Source of the DNA: Vigna angularis
Taxonomy: Eukaryota > Streptophyta > Magnoliopsida > Fabales > Fabaceae
Length of the DNA stretch: 64,000 bases
Assembly: GCF_016808095.1 (NCBI RefSeq)
Contig: NC_068973.1
Span: 15,930,501-15,994,500, forward strand
Direction of reading: 5' to 3'
How positions within the stretch are numbered: the first letter of the stretch is position 1; each line of letters opens with the position of its first letter. Of this stretch, positions 35,798-48,259 are shown piece by piece. The notes beneath the pieces were generated by a model that saw only the letters and a list, made by a program, of their open reading frames with translations, was not told where the DNA came from and did no database searches. Both the position numbers and the translations under genes were made by a program.

Positions 35798-37153
35798 GGG
35801 TGTTTCACTTGCACTTCCAAGTCTTTCACAATGCACCTCCAAATTTTTACAAAATGCCCATATTACCTTGTAATTAAACGTTTTTAATATTTAAAAAATA
35901 AAAAAAATTAAGGATGGTTAAAGATTCTTTTTTAATTACAACAGCAACAACGTTGTCAGTGGTGCATTGATATTCTCTCAGATATTATTTTCATTCTTCT
36001 GCTTCCTTCCCTGTGTTTCCCCTTCTTCTCTTTTTCTTTTGCATTGTAGCACACAAAACACTGCTTCTTGAGTTTTCCTCTTCCTCTCTTCTTATTTTTT
36101 TCATTGGTTCATAGGCACACAACATTGCAGCCATACCCGTCGCACTGCAACCACAACCCTTCCCTCTTTCAAAAATTTTCTTAACATAGGAGAGAAGGGA
36201 TCCCAATGCATGTACCCCATTTCATTTCTTTGAAAGTAAGCACCACCCATTATTTCAAAAACAAACCCAACCTGAAAATAACTTCTACATCTGTACTAAT
36301 TTTCCACTTTAATATTCCTCTCCTCTAACACTCAATTATCACCAACACTCGCATCAGTTTATGGTTATACTTTTTGTAACCCAATCATAAACCACAACAA
36401 GAGACTTATATAACATCACAAAGCAAACACCACCATCCAACACAACATCCAAACTCATTATACACACCATTCAAAATCATAAACGTATCGGATCTCGATA
36501 TCAGATCCTTAGTGTATTAGATGTTCACATTCAATAATTCCCTAATCGGATTTTCATATCCGATAAATAACTTTACAATTTTTTTTTCAAAAATATTTAT
36601 ATTAAATCTACAAAATTTATAAAAAATATTTTTTAACATAAAAAATATTCATAAAAATTGTTACATTAATTTAAATATAATTATAAACTAATTAAATAAT
36701 TAAATAAGTAATATAACAAAACATTTATAAAAGAAAATTGGATCTGTAAATCCGAATACCAATAATCGGATATCCATATCCGATATGCGTATAATCGGAT
36801 CCGATACACATATGTTAAAACTTTTATATTCTAAAATAGTTTTATTAATTTTAATAAATTCATAAAAATTAATTTATAATAATTAAAAATTATATAATTA
36901 CATTATAAACTCATACAAATTTATACATAAATTTAAAAATAATTATAAACTAATATAACAATAATTGAATAAACAATATAATTTAAATATTTGAAAGAGA
37001 TCAAACATAAATCGAATATGAAAATTCGATTATTCAATGCTTGACACATAAACTATCCACAAACAAAAAATTAATAAATAAACATTAATTAAGAATATTT
37101 TAAGAAATTGAAGGGGCAGAATAAAAGACTTGGAGGTGCAGGGTAAAACAACC
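35798..37153. mobile_element. Non-autonomous Mutator-like element (MULE) with 9-bp target duplication
   Basis: The left end starts GGGTGTTTCACTTGCACTTCC and the reverse complement of the right end starts GGTTGTTTTACCCTGCACCTCC. These are imperfect terminal inverted repeats that continue for about 50 bp (shared CACCTCCAA/CCAAGTCTTT words). The flanks are GTATTAGTA (35789-35797) and ATATTAGTA (37154-37162), an 8/9 match with the 9-bp duplication size of Mutator elements. The 1356-bp interior has no transposase; it has pyrimidine-rich sequence and short ATCGGATATCCGAT-type palindromes at about 36480-36800. The minus-strand open frame 35991-36206 is low-complexity and not credible as a gene. Confidence 0.7.
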
Positions 37154-37162
37154 ATATTAGTA

Positions 37163-37976
37163 TTGAGAGTTACTCTCTCCATCACCACACACTGCTTCTT
37201 GTACCTCCCATAAATAAATAGACGTCAACATCCATACACGGATATCAACATCCGTCGAAAAAAAACAAATGTCGATATCTGTCCTTCAAACCTCTCTCTC
37301 CAAGCATAAACTATCATTATCTTGAAGCTAGTTTTCATGGAGTTTTCAAGATTTTTAGACTAATTATGTCAAGTGTAACTCTAAAGTAATTATTATAAAA
37401 TTCAATAAATCTAATATATATGACTGATTAAATCACAATGAGAAATCATTTACTCTGTTGATTTATTTATGAATTAATGATGACGGAACAACAAGAATGT
37501 AGCTAGAGAAGAGGATAAACTATTTCCATGTCTCTCATAGAATAAAGAACGCTTTGCTCCTTCCACTCTTGAAATTCTAAGACTCATAGATGACTCGCTG
37601 GAAGGGTTCTTTGTGTTGCCAATAATACCCATACATGCAGTTTTGCTTTCTGAATTCATGTTTGCTCTTAACAAATCTCTCCAACAATACATTTTAAAGG
37701 CGAAAGCTGGCTCTGGTATATATTTACTGCATATCATTTCATAATCGTATACCCAAACAATTTCTCACCAATCCTCTTCATGACCAACCTTTTATTTCAT
37801 ATCATCATCTGCAAGAAACCGTAATACCTTCAACAGATCTCGGTATTCGTTGAAGACCCATTTCCGTTAAGGTCTCCAATGTTTTCTTTCTTTCACGCAC
37901 ATCATACATAGCAACACATACCTCGATTTCAAAGTGTTGATGAAACCAAAAGAAGCACCAAGAGAAGCATACTAAG
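37163..37976. other. Intergenic, nothing recognised
   Basis: Contains short GATATCAACATCCGTC-like inverted motifs near 37220-37280. The 87-codon minus-strand open frame at 37474-37737 has no motif I recognise. Confidence 0.3.
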
Positions 37977-38212
37977 GAAGGAAGAGGGGAAGAGAGAATT
38001 AAGAAAATGAAATGTGGGAGTGGGGTGTGGTGCTGTCGTGGAGTGAAAAGGGGAAGAGATTAGGGTTTGAAGAAAAAGTTAAAAAATGAAAGGAAGAGGA
38101 AGAGAGAAGGAAGAGGGAAAGAGAGAATTAAGAAAATGTAACGTGGGGGTGTGGTGCGGCAGTGGAGTGAAAATGGAAAGGCATTAGGTTTTGAAGAAAA
38201 AGTAAAAAAGTA
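37977..38212 (+). repeat. Imperfect tandem duplication, period about 129 bp
   Basis: The unit beginning GAAGAGGGGAAGAGAGAATT at 37981 is repeated from 38110 (GAAGAGGGAAAGAGAGAATT). Both contain GGGGTGTGGTG, GTGGAGTGAAAA and TTGAAGAAAAAGT in the same order. Confidence 0.85.
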
Positions 38213-38479
38213 AGGTAAAAGTAAATACTTACCTAAGGTTACTTTTAGAATTAAGAAAAATTGGGATTGTATAGGGAGAAGGGTGTGGTGGTATAGGTAA
38301 CAACAGCCATTAGTGTTTCTTTCAAGGCCTTCAAATCATGACATTTTTTGGGCCAATAATGCTATCAACGTAAGGTCCTACAATATTTCTTTTAGAACCT
38401 CCATCTCTTTTTTTTTTCTTTTTTACATCTTCGTAAGCGTAGAAAAAGTCCAAATTATCTACAGCTTAGAAACATTTTA

Positions 38480-39070
38480 AGTTACATAATTTAAAATTTT
38501 ATTCTGTGCGATTTAAAATTTAAATATATATTATAGATTGAATATAATATAAATTATAATTCATAATATATTTTAGGATTGAATAATTTGGAATTTATTT
38601 TTGAGATCGGTTTCAAATTCCAAAATAGATTTATGGATTATTTAATACATAATATTTCCAACCTATGAATAATTCACGAATTTACAATCTAAAATATAAT
38701 TTTAAATCTAAAAATGTATAATGGAAAAAATATTATAAATTATACAATTCAAAACATATTTTATGGAGTATATAATCTAAAATATGCATCCAAACTGCAT
38801 AATCCAAAACTTGATTCTTGATTGTACGACTCCATAATGTACATTCTGGATTAAGTAATTAAAAAATCCATAAATGAAATTTTGATTATATAATTTGCAT
38901 TACATTTTTGAATTAAGAGATCTGAAATGCATTTCTTTAAGAAATTAAAAAATCTGGAAATGCATTTTGATTTTGAAAACATTGAATGTATAATCTGGAA
39001 TATGTTTCCGAATTTGACAGTCCAATATGAACATTTTAGACATTTGGAATACTTCCATAGAGGTGCAAGA
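38480..39070. repeat. AT-rich zone of short degenerate inverted motifs
   Basis: Many diverged GGATTNNNNAATCC-like and AATTCNNAAATC-like motifs without a fixed period. It resembles the interior of the Mutator-like element at 35.8 kb and the array at 34.84 kb, and may be part of a related but undelimited element. The open frame 38927-39118 lies inside and is not credible. Confidence 0.4.
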
Positions 39071-39780
39071 AGAAAGCTTAAGGGTGAAAAAGTAATTACG
39101 AAGGTATGGGAGACTTGAGGGAAAAATGAGTTTTAAAAGGTTGGTTTCCTATTTTGGTGACCTAACAGCATTGTAATTATGATAGGGCGAGCCAGATTCA
39201 ATGCATGTTATATTTTCTTTTTTCGGTAAATTTGTCCGATTCAATGTCTGTAACATAACATGTAATGAATTTCAACGCGCGTTAATTCAAACATTTGACA
39301 TCACAATCACTAGTTAAATCATAATTTGTAAGGTTCACTTAACCAAAATTTTCCGTCTTCCCATTTTATTTGACCCGTGTAACTTTAATATTTTATGTTA
39401 ATTTGACATTAAGCTTGGATTTGTTTATAATTAGTTCCCAAATCAAACACAGTATCATACTATAATTACATTTTAAAATTGTTAACTGAACCCCTTTCAA
39501 AATATAACCATTTGAATATTTACTATTTACTCATACTTATTTAAAACGTGATTATTGTATCCTTAAAAAACTTTCTTTTCATTTTTGTTTCTTGAGGGAA
39601 CATGATTAACGAATGTAATAAATATATTATTTTATAAAAAAAATCCTGTTCATATTTTGGATTGATATTAATAAACCATAAATAATTGTAGTTTAGATGA
39701 ACTCATATGGTAGATTTTTATTTATCAGTAAAGAAAAATATTTATTAATCCATTAAATAAATAATTACATATAGGTATAT

Positions 39781-39846
39781 ATAAAGAACTAGTTTAATGT
39801 TCTTCTAAAGAATATAAAGAACTAGTTTAATGTTCTTCTAAAGAAT
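39781..39846 (+). repeat. Exact 33-bp tandem duplication
   Basis: 39781-39813 and 39814-39846 are identical, each starting ATAAAGAACTAGTTTAATGT. Confidence 0.95.
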
Positions 39847-40249
39847 AATTATACGTCACGCGTTCAACATCTAACCATTGAATAACCAACATTAAAAATG
39901 AAGGGTGACTTTTAAATTATAAAAAAAGTTAATGAATTTAAAAAAAAAATTGAGCGTTGAAAATTCATTCACTTTATCTTAGCGCGCGATACCCTTTTCT
40001 CTTCTCAAACTTTTCTCGAACGAAATTTGACGAGCATTACATGTAATCTTTCTTTCATTTGATATCAATATATGTTAATTAATTACTTTATGTATGATTT
40101 TTGTTTGTTTTAACCAATTATTTTCGTGCTCTTGTCCTTCATAGGCGCCTTCTGCTTTCTCTCTCAATGTGACGAAACTTTATTCCGACGAACCCACCTT
40201 TTGAAGGTTAAATTTCGTTTTCGTTTTCGTTTTCGTTTTGAAGAACTTA

Positions 40250-40400
40250 TTTATTGAACTTGTTTGTTGTTTTTTTTGTTGAACTTGTTTGTTGTTGTTG
40301 TTGTTTAACTGAACTTGTTTGTTGTTGTTGTTCTTTAGTTGAACTTGTTTGTTGTTGTTGTTTGATTGAACTTGTTTGTTGTTGGTTATTATTGTTTGAT
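40250..40400 (+). repeat. Minisatellite of GAACTTGTTTGTTG units
   Basis: Five copies of GAACTTGTTTGTTG, each followed by a variable (TTG)n/(GTT)n tract, preceded by a (CGTTTT)4 run at about 40215-40239. The Cys/Val/Leu-rich open frame across it is an artefact of the repeat. Confidence 0.9.
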
Positions 40401-40529
40401 GTTGACACTACACTACACGTTCATACTTCATTCTTTATAAAATACCAAACATTGAAATTTGTTGTTTTTTTTTTGTTTTTTAGGTCTCGTAGAGTTGTAA
40501 ACAAATATCATAATTAATTAAAAAAAACA

Positions 40530-40726
40530 AAAAAAATTGATTAACGTCGAATATTGACAAAATTCGACGTTAAGTTAACGTCGTATATTAACAAAATTCG
40601 ACGTTAATTTAACGTCAAATTTTTTAAATTCGACGTAAATTTAACATCTCCTGATATGACGTCATTTGTGAATTCGCCGTTAAAAGCCCAAAATATTCGA
40701 CGTTGTACACGATTTTTGTACTAGTG
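40530..40726 (+). mobile_element. Right end of a CACTA-like transposon
   Basis: The end reads TTTTTGTACTAGTG (reverse complement CACTAGTACAAAAA), a typical CACTA terminus. It is preceded by subterminal repeats of TTCGACGTTAA/TTAACGTCGAA in both orientations. The left end was not found; the element may extend left to about 39.9 kb, where the sequence becomes less AT-rich and contains ACGAAATTTGACGAGC. Confidence 0.55.
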
Positions 40727-42762
40727 TTAGTTATACTTATGTCAAATTACACGAGAACAAGTTAAAACTCAATTTTAATAGTACATTTTCTTATCATATC
40801 TTGAACATGTGAGGATCTTGGGGACAAGTTAATATGATTTTTGATTTTTATTATATGTTTTAATTAAAATGTTAAATAGTTATATAAAAAGATAAAAGGT
40901 CATAAGGAAGGGATTCATTTATATTTTCATAGTTCAAATGATGCATAGAGTAAAAATGAAAGGTAGTATTAATGGAAGTTTACCAAAAACATCATTTGAT
41001 GATGAGAGCTCCTTTAGCTTGTTTAGCGAGCTATAACATGAGTGTGTTTAGCAAGATTATAATTTCTTACAAGTTTTTGGATAACCGTTTAAGATTTTTA
41101 GTTTTCCTTCCAAAAACATCATTTTGGCACTTTTATCTATCAAGATATATTGAGAGTTCGTTTGATTATCGCTTAGCAATGTATAACACTAATTCATTCC
41201 GCAAGACTCTCATTTATGCATTAAATAGGGAAACCGTTTACTGGTATGTCTGTTCATGTATTGGTGTGTTTTACCAAGGCTTTTTCCTCAACGTCTTATT
41301 TATAACTAGTTTTTCAGTTTGTGTTATGGGTTTCAAAAGGCTAATACTTTGTGAAATATCTTTTCACTTCACGCTGTTCATTAGTCCTTAAGACGTGTGA
41401 AGTCACTAGACGATCTTATCCTTTGTCTTATTAATCTTTCTTATTTCTTGTGGTATTGATTAGTTGCGTGACTCTTTTGTGTTCTTCTCAAGAGTGAAGT
41501 GTCATCATCTAGGCTAAGACTGTATTATGTTTTGCATATTGCGTTCAATGTTTTATTAGTTTTACTTGGGTGTTTGTACTTGTTATTTGTATGTTTTTAA
41601 GCCTACTGTGTCTGGACTTCTTTTATGCTCCTATATTGTTTCGACTTATCTGTTCTATTGTTTAACATCTTATGTAGCTTTAAATATAACCTTGGTAGGT
41701 GCTCCTAATCTAGACTTTGTACCTCTAAGCTGTTTTTAGTTTTTCTTCGTGACATTTGGTATTTTTGTGATCTCTGACTTTTAGTGTTTTAATCATTGTA
41801 ATTTGTTCTTTGTGTTTATGCTCTTTTCTATGTTTGATTACCTAAGACTATTTTATTTAATGTTGTTTGTTAAACTTCAAAACTAGAGATGTTGTAGACA
41901 ATCCTTGATAATGTCCTCCTTGAGCTAGGTTGGGCCAAAGCATAAAGATGAAGCCGTGGAGGTGGATTTGGCACAGAAGTTATTGTTATGGTGGTGTTCA
42001 ATTTTTTTGGGGTGGTGATCACAATTTTGGTTAGTATTTATGGTGGGATGGAGGTGTTTGATGGATCTCTAGAGAGGTTGGGCCAGCTCTAGAAAAAGGT
42101 GGCTAAAGGGATCTCATGGGAAGTTCTAGCCTTGACTTGAGACAAGATATGTTTGCACACATTTTGGCATCATTACATTCTAATTCATCAAGTGTATTTT
42201 ACAAGGGGGAGACACTTCTATTTATAGAGAAAGTTGTCTCCAAAGTAGACAGGAAACCTTAAAATTCTCCATGCTTAGAATGCCATGTGTCAATCCACTT
42301 TTCCAAAGTTTTCTCCACTCTTACGTCAAAAGTAAAAAATAACAGAAGTTAAAAGCTACTTTTTATGTTAATGGTTGCGTGAGCCGAGTTGGCATGCACC
42401 TCGTTCAAGTTGAGTTAACTTGGACCTAGATCAAACCAAGTTTGGTAAGTTTAGGTTGAAGTTCGGGCTGAGTCAGACTCAGGTGAGATTAAGATGAACT
42501 TATTTGAGTCGATCAATTCAAGTTATTAGGTCCATGTTCAACTAGTGATGACAAACAAACCCTTCCTCATTTGTATTATCTGAACTCATTCTCATTTTGA
42601 TGGTAAATTCCCACATTGACTGCTACAAGTATGAATATGAATAATACCCGACTTTTACAATTGGGTATGAGGATAGAGATGGATATGTACATACATGCTC
42701 CATCCTTACTCCCATATTCATCCTAATACTCATAGAGTTTTTCTTAAATTATTAAAATAGCC

Positions 42763-42763
<1 letters not shown>
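40727..42763. other. Intergenic, repeat-like, no gene supported
   Basis: The 139-codon plus-strand open frame at 40972-41391 has no recognisable domain and its composition is that of the local background. About 41880-42540 is less AT-rich and contains phrases (GGGGGAGACACTTCTATTTA) that look like LTR sequence, but no partner or internal domain was found. Confidence 0.3.

Positions 42764-42823
<60 letters not shown>
42764..42823. repeat. (TA)n microsatellite
   Basis: About 60 bases of uninterrupted TA dinucleotide. Confidence 0.95.
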
Positions 42824-42825
<2 letters not shown>

Positions 42826-42879
42826 CACTTTTTTCTTTCACTATACAAATTTTCCTCTTTCTTCTAATATTTAAAATAA

Positions 42880-43400
42880 TAAGAAAACTCTAGAAAGAGG
42901 GGTTTGAATAGAGTTTGAAAATTTTTCACAAAAAGTGTCAAACACTGTTTGTAGCGATTAGATGTTCTGTAGACAATGTTAAGCACTTGAGGATTTTTCA
43001 AACTACAGTAAAAAGATGTCAGAGATAAAAACTCGTTATATATTAGTTCACTCAACCTGAGCTACGTCAAATTCTCTTTTAAGCACTCTTAAAAAGTTCA
43101 CTAACTTCAATAAGTTACAAACGAGTTTAACCACTCTTGATTTACAACATCCCAACTGGCTAAAAAATATCGTTTATCCAAACAAGTTTCACCACTCTTG
43201 AATCACTCATGATTATCCAAAAACAAATGTATGTTTACGAACAAGTACTTATGAAAAACTCTAATCTCTTAGAGAGGATATGATCAAAACAATATAGATC
43301 TAAAAAACTTATTACAAAAATGTACTATAAAAGATAAACAATGTACAGAGAGAAAGAAAGTTTTAGCAGCATAAGAGTATCTGTAATAAATTTGTTTCTT
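42880..43400. repeat. Member A of a dispersed repeat family (GAGGGGTTTGAATAG start)
   Basis: It begins near CTAGAAAGAGGGGTTTGAATAG and later has TTCACTCAACCTGAGCTACGTC, then several diverged phrases with GTTTAACCACTCTTGA and TTTCACCACTCTTGA about 60 bp apart. The same order of landmarks is found at 44.87-45.85 kb, so the two are related copies. Confidence 0.55.
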
Positions 43401-44869
43401 CTCTTATTCATGGAGTCTTCAATTTATAAATAACTTCGAAAAAGATATGTTACTTTTGAAAAAGTTGTTGTAGCCATTTGTACATTGTCATATGTTATTA
43501 TGCTTCTGTAGAGAAAAAATGTGTTGTTGTATAGATGATCAAACAAAAGCAAAAAAGAAACATTCCTAGAATATCTCGATATCTCTTAATGTCTTTCGGG
43601 ATCGGCACAAAAACTTTGAATAAATCATGTTGTCCTTGATAGGATATTCACGGATAAAGAAAGACTACACAATAGACAAAAGAACTATTTGTTCATCGAA
43701 TCTAAATAATATATTGTTTACTATAGCGTTTAGGATAATTTATTTATTATAGGATACACTTAGTCTTTGTAATGAACATTATTTCGATAAACGATATTGT
43801 TAAATTTCAAAATAAAAGATTCATATACAATCTTTCCATGACAATATTATGACTTGTTTTAAATCCATGAAATACACTTACATCTCCTAGGTACTTTTCC
43901 TATTATATCATAACTTTGTACGGGTATGTCTGGTATATTATCAATTACAGTGAATAATGTTTCAATAGTTTTTCTATCTCACATTTAAATATTTCTACTT
44001 TTTAAAAGAAAATTATTTATTGTTTTATTTATTATAAAAATATCTTATTCTTAATTTCAAATGTTCAATCACATAACCCTTTGTTTAATAGCTAATATAA
44101 AAAAAATTGTCTTTTTTATTCACTTTGATCCTTAATTTAATTTTTACATGATTTGAAAAACTTTTATTTTTCTAAAATAATTTTCATTATCTATTATCAA
44201 TTCGATTTAGTTTGTAAGACACGCATTCGACCATTTTTATTTTTTTAATATTTTTATTTGCTGTTTATTTTTATGATGTAGAATATTGTTTTGATGATTT
44301 TTATATAATTATTTTTTACTTTTTAACTTATTATCATAAGTAAAATTTTATCACCACAATTGTATAAAAGTATTTTATTTACTACAATATAATAATTTAA
44401 TGTCATTGTATTACCATCTAACATAGATTGAAGATTAAAAGATGAAATATCAATGTTAAATTTCAATTATTATTAATATTTGTTCTTTGTACGATTTTGT
44501 TCAAGTAATGTATTAAAACTTTTATTAGTATATAAAATAAATATTTTTAAACTTGAATACTTTTTTTTTTATAATTCCTTAATTTATCAACTTCGTTACA
44601 TTAACATTTGCAAACTTAATAAATATTTTGGTTCTCACTAAATTTTATTTGATAATATTATAACTTGAAATGTATACAATTATAAATTTTTATAAAATTT
44701 AATTAATTAATTTGTGAGTACGATTATGGATATGGGTATACCTATTATTCGGTAAGGATAAAGATATGATAAAAATATTATACCCGTTGTACATGAATAT
44801 GAGGATGTAAGAATTTTTTCTTTGGAATAAGTATGAGAAAATAAAACTCTCTTTTGAAATACCGAAAAA
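43401..44869. other. AT-rich intergenic sequence
   Basis: No gene seen. At 44700-44830, phrases such as GGATATGGGTATACC and TATACCCG resemble those at 42600-42720 (AATACCCGAC, GGGTATGAGGATAG). The two could be halves of one old element split by later insertions. Confidence 0.3.
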
Positions 44870-45850
44870 ACACTGAAAGAGGGGTTGAATAGTGTTAATG
44901 AAAAAATCTTTTCGCAACCCTTCTGATATAATACTTTCGTCAAGTATTATATTTGCCAAATAAGTATTTAAACACTCGACCTTGTAAATGATTGTGAAAG
45001 ATAGTTTCCTTTTTATGTGTTATTCAGAATATACATTGTAGTGTTTATAAAAACTTCCTTAGTTAAATGAGAACCGTTTAGTGCGGAAGTTACTTGTATG
45101 TAGAAATAAAATGCAACTGCAAGTTTTAGTAAGAGAAGCGTTTAGACAGAAGTAAACAATAATTGCACAGATATTTTTATACTGGTTCACTGCAACTGAG
45201 TTACATTCAGTCTCCTCTATTCAGATAGGGTTCCACTATAATATTCAACAAGATTACAACTGAGTATTCTCACCACTTTAGGTATTCTTAGTCAACGAAT
45301 AACTTTCCATTACGCTAGACTGGATGAGTATTCACATCACTCCTGGTATCCTCAGTCAGCAAATGATCTCTTGTTACCCTAGACTGGATAAGTATTCTCA
45401 TCACTCCTGGTATCCCTGATCAATGAATAACCTTTCCTTACCCTAGATCAGTTGAGGATTCGCACCACTCCTGATACTAGACAACATTGTTTAGATTTTC
45501 TTAACTCGACTGAGTTCAACAAGTGTTTTAATTCTCTTCAAAATTGCAATTAACAATTGCTTACAAGTCGTTTAGATTATTACTCTTGCAGAGAGGATAT
45601 GTGTGCAATACAATACAATCTAAACACTTGCAGGTGTTTCTGTCTTTTCTCTTTTTCTCTCTTTCTTACAACAGTAAGCAAATTTACATAGAAACTCGAG
45701 AGTATTTCTTGACTTCTTTTTCTTCTTAGATATTCGTTTTTTTCTTGATCTTTTTTGTACTTCTCTTTTTAACACTTTTCTCATGATGAATATTTTCAAC
45801 GTATGCTATCCTCTTGATTCTTGCTTTGAGTGTTTTTCTATTTAAAGGCT
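44870..45850. repeat. Member B of the same dispersed repeat family, with a 64-bp tandem array
   Basis: It begins CACTGAAAGAGGGGTTGAATAG. It later has TACTGGTTCACTGCAACTGAGTTAC, the 64-bp array (see below), then TTACAAGTCGTTTAGATTATTACTCTTGCAGAGAGGATAT. Only weak protein-like frames occur (44699-44959, 45544-45729), none recognisable. Confidence 0.5.
45262..45477 (+). repeat. Tandem repeat with exact 64-bp period, about 3.4 units
   Basis: Units begin at 45262, 45326, 45390 and 45454 (GAGTATTCTCACCACT, GAGTATTCACATCACT, AAGTATTCTCATCACT, GAGGATTCGCACCACT). Each of the three full units is 64 bp with no indels but many substitutions. Confidence 0.9.
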
Positions 45851-47612
45851 CTTTGGAGAAATAATCGTTAAACTAAGCTCTTAGTCTTGATTCTTGTGTC
45901 TTATCTTTCTTCATGTACAGCAACCGTTGGTTAAAGTCAACTTGTTTGAGCATACTCTTGCGTTTTTAGTACTTTGCTTGAAGTAGGTTGTACTTTCTTT
46001 TAGACACTGCTAAGTGAAGAACAGTCCGTGAATATTTCTTTTGTCTCTAACGTCCACTTATGATATTTTGAATAAAGTATGTGGATGCATTTAAAGTAGG
46101 TTATAATAGTTTTAACTCATGGTATCATCTAGATTGATGTAAACGCGTAATTTTTCCTTTTTAGAACAAGAGCGTTTAGCTCTTAAATCATTATTAGTTT
46201 TGGATTAAAATTTAAAAAATCTGATCCATCAACTCCCCTAATAAATTTGTACGGATCCTTATAAAATTACTAGCGTGTGTTACAATGACATACTATTTAT
46301 GTAAGAACAGTTTAGATTTGAGGGATTCAAATATAATTCTTAATTTTTAGAATAACATAAATTTATTTGAATGACACTCATATTTTATAATAATATTAGC
46401 TGTTAAAAAATATTTCTTCAAAATTGACTAATTTCAGTTCGTTCTCTTTTCTGTTTACTATGTATTGTTACACTTCAATAATTGGGCATTCCATTTCCTA
46501 TTCATTTCACTGTATTTGATTTTAACATTTCATGTTTTTTATTTTACATGTAGGCTAATAATTATCATTGATTTTTTATTTTATAAATAAATTATCCTCA
46601 CTGACTGGGTATCCAGAATTTATCATCATCCATGATGATACATGAAAACGCTTCAGAAACAAAATTGACAGACAAAACCTTGTAAAATACTTTATATAGA
46701 AGGTCATATATATTATTGAATTATAAATGAACCAAATAATATTTTTTTTTATATTAATACACGGTCATTTAACATATTAAATGAACCAAATATGGTTATT
46801 GTTATGATAGAACATACAGTATTAGATCATTAAGAATTTTATTGATACATTATAAATTAGTTTTTAATCAAAAAGCAACAAATATTTCTTCTATCACATG
46901 ACATTAAAATAAAAAAATTGGTACAAACTAAATTATTTTTCTAAGATTGGGTAACATTTTGAGTGTGTGTGGTGTGACATGATTTTATTTACCACCTAAA
47001 AGCATGAAATAATATCCTTGATTGTTACTTTGAGTTTATTTAGGAGATGCTACACACTTTGTCGGAACATAGATCACTAGGAAACAAGAGTACGGGATTT
47101 GTCAGATGTACAATATATCTTTATGAGTAGTGCTGCTTTATTAGGTTACACTTACTCTGTATATTCTAATAATCAGGGCTAGCACATGGCTCTTCCCATT
47201 ATCTATCTCTGCACATATCATACACTTCATACAGTTTTATTACACTATTTTTGTTCTGTTAATTAAATAAGTGACCAAATAAGTTAAACACACTTGTTAA
47301 ATAAACATTTCCCACTCATTTCTTTCCTTTTATCAAACAGTTATATATGGTAAGAAAAAACACAAAAATATATATAATACTACAGAAACAACACTTTTAT
47401 TTGAAATGTAAAGAATATTGATGGGTTGATGACTTAGCATGTGAAAAAGAAACAATAAAAACAACAAACAACTATATATTTTGTTATTGAAAATAGAAAC
47501 ATATTATTATGCAGCATTTACAAACCCTAAAATCTAAATCATTAACATTATACATAACTTTATTTCTTAGGAGATTTTTCTGTTGACTAGTAAAGAATGA
47601 TATCACTATAGC

Positions 47613-47906
47613 ATGGGCCTGGAAGTGATAACATTAACTAGGAAAGAGAGGAATGTATTTGAAGAAAGCAATGACCTACTGAGTAAAAAACTGAGCATTT
47701 GCAGAGAGCAACTTTGTTTCACTTTTGCCACAGAAAATGAGAAACAAAGAATTGACGAGGTGTTAGAGTCACGTGAAACTTGTAATCCCATTTGGAGCAT
47801 TTGTAAGCATGTGTCTCTGCTGAGAATTTCTTCGGATGTGGGCCAATTTGAAAGGGACCTCTTATCCCTAAGCTTCAACATTATCCACCATCTCCAAAGA
47901 AAATAA
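47613..47906 (+). CDS. Unrecognised open frame, possibly a gene fragment
   Basis: A 97-codon plus-strand frame starting ATG and ending TAA, in a local patch richer in GC than its AT-rich neighbours (about 47590-48240). Its product is charged and helix-like (TRKERNVFEESNDLLSKK, then ENEKQRIDEVLESRE), with no motif or signal peptide I recognise. An almost fully overlapping 91-codon minus-strand frame (47606-47881) also exists, and a second pair of opposed frames lies at 47973-48256. It could be an exon, a decayed gene or chance, and the coding strand is unclear. Confidence 0.2.
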   Translation: MGLEVITLTRKERNVFEESNDLLSKKLSICREQLCFTFATENEKQRIDEVLESRETCNPIWSICKHVSLLRISSDVGQFERDLLSLSFNIIHHLQRK

Positions 47907-48259
47907 GAAAATATAAAAAACTAATTTATGTTTGCTTCATACTCATCTTCTTCCAAGCTACAAAGTTGAAGATCAACAAAGATGTTTCGGGACCAATGAT
48001 TGGTCAAAACTGACCGCGATGGATAGAGATTGAATTCTTAACATCACATGAAACCAACAAACTGTACAATTATGTGCGCAAATGTTGTCACATTTCAGCA
48101 GCCAAACCTCATTCATGGTACTATCAGTGGTCTCCTTGCAAATTCCTGGGTTTTGCCTCACTAAATTATATGTTAATAGTGTTGTTGTTAAATACTTGGT
48201 CAACTTTTTTTTTTTATATTCAACCACATAATCTCATTGGAAACTACTTGATCTGAGAA

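Noticed and set aside
40972..41391. 139-codon plus-strand open frame
   Set aside because: No recognisable domain, background composition, no splice context or promoter signal.
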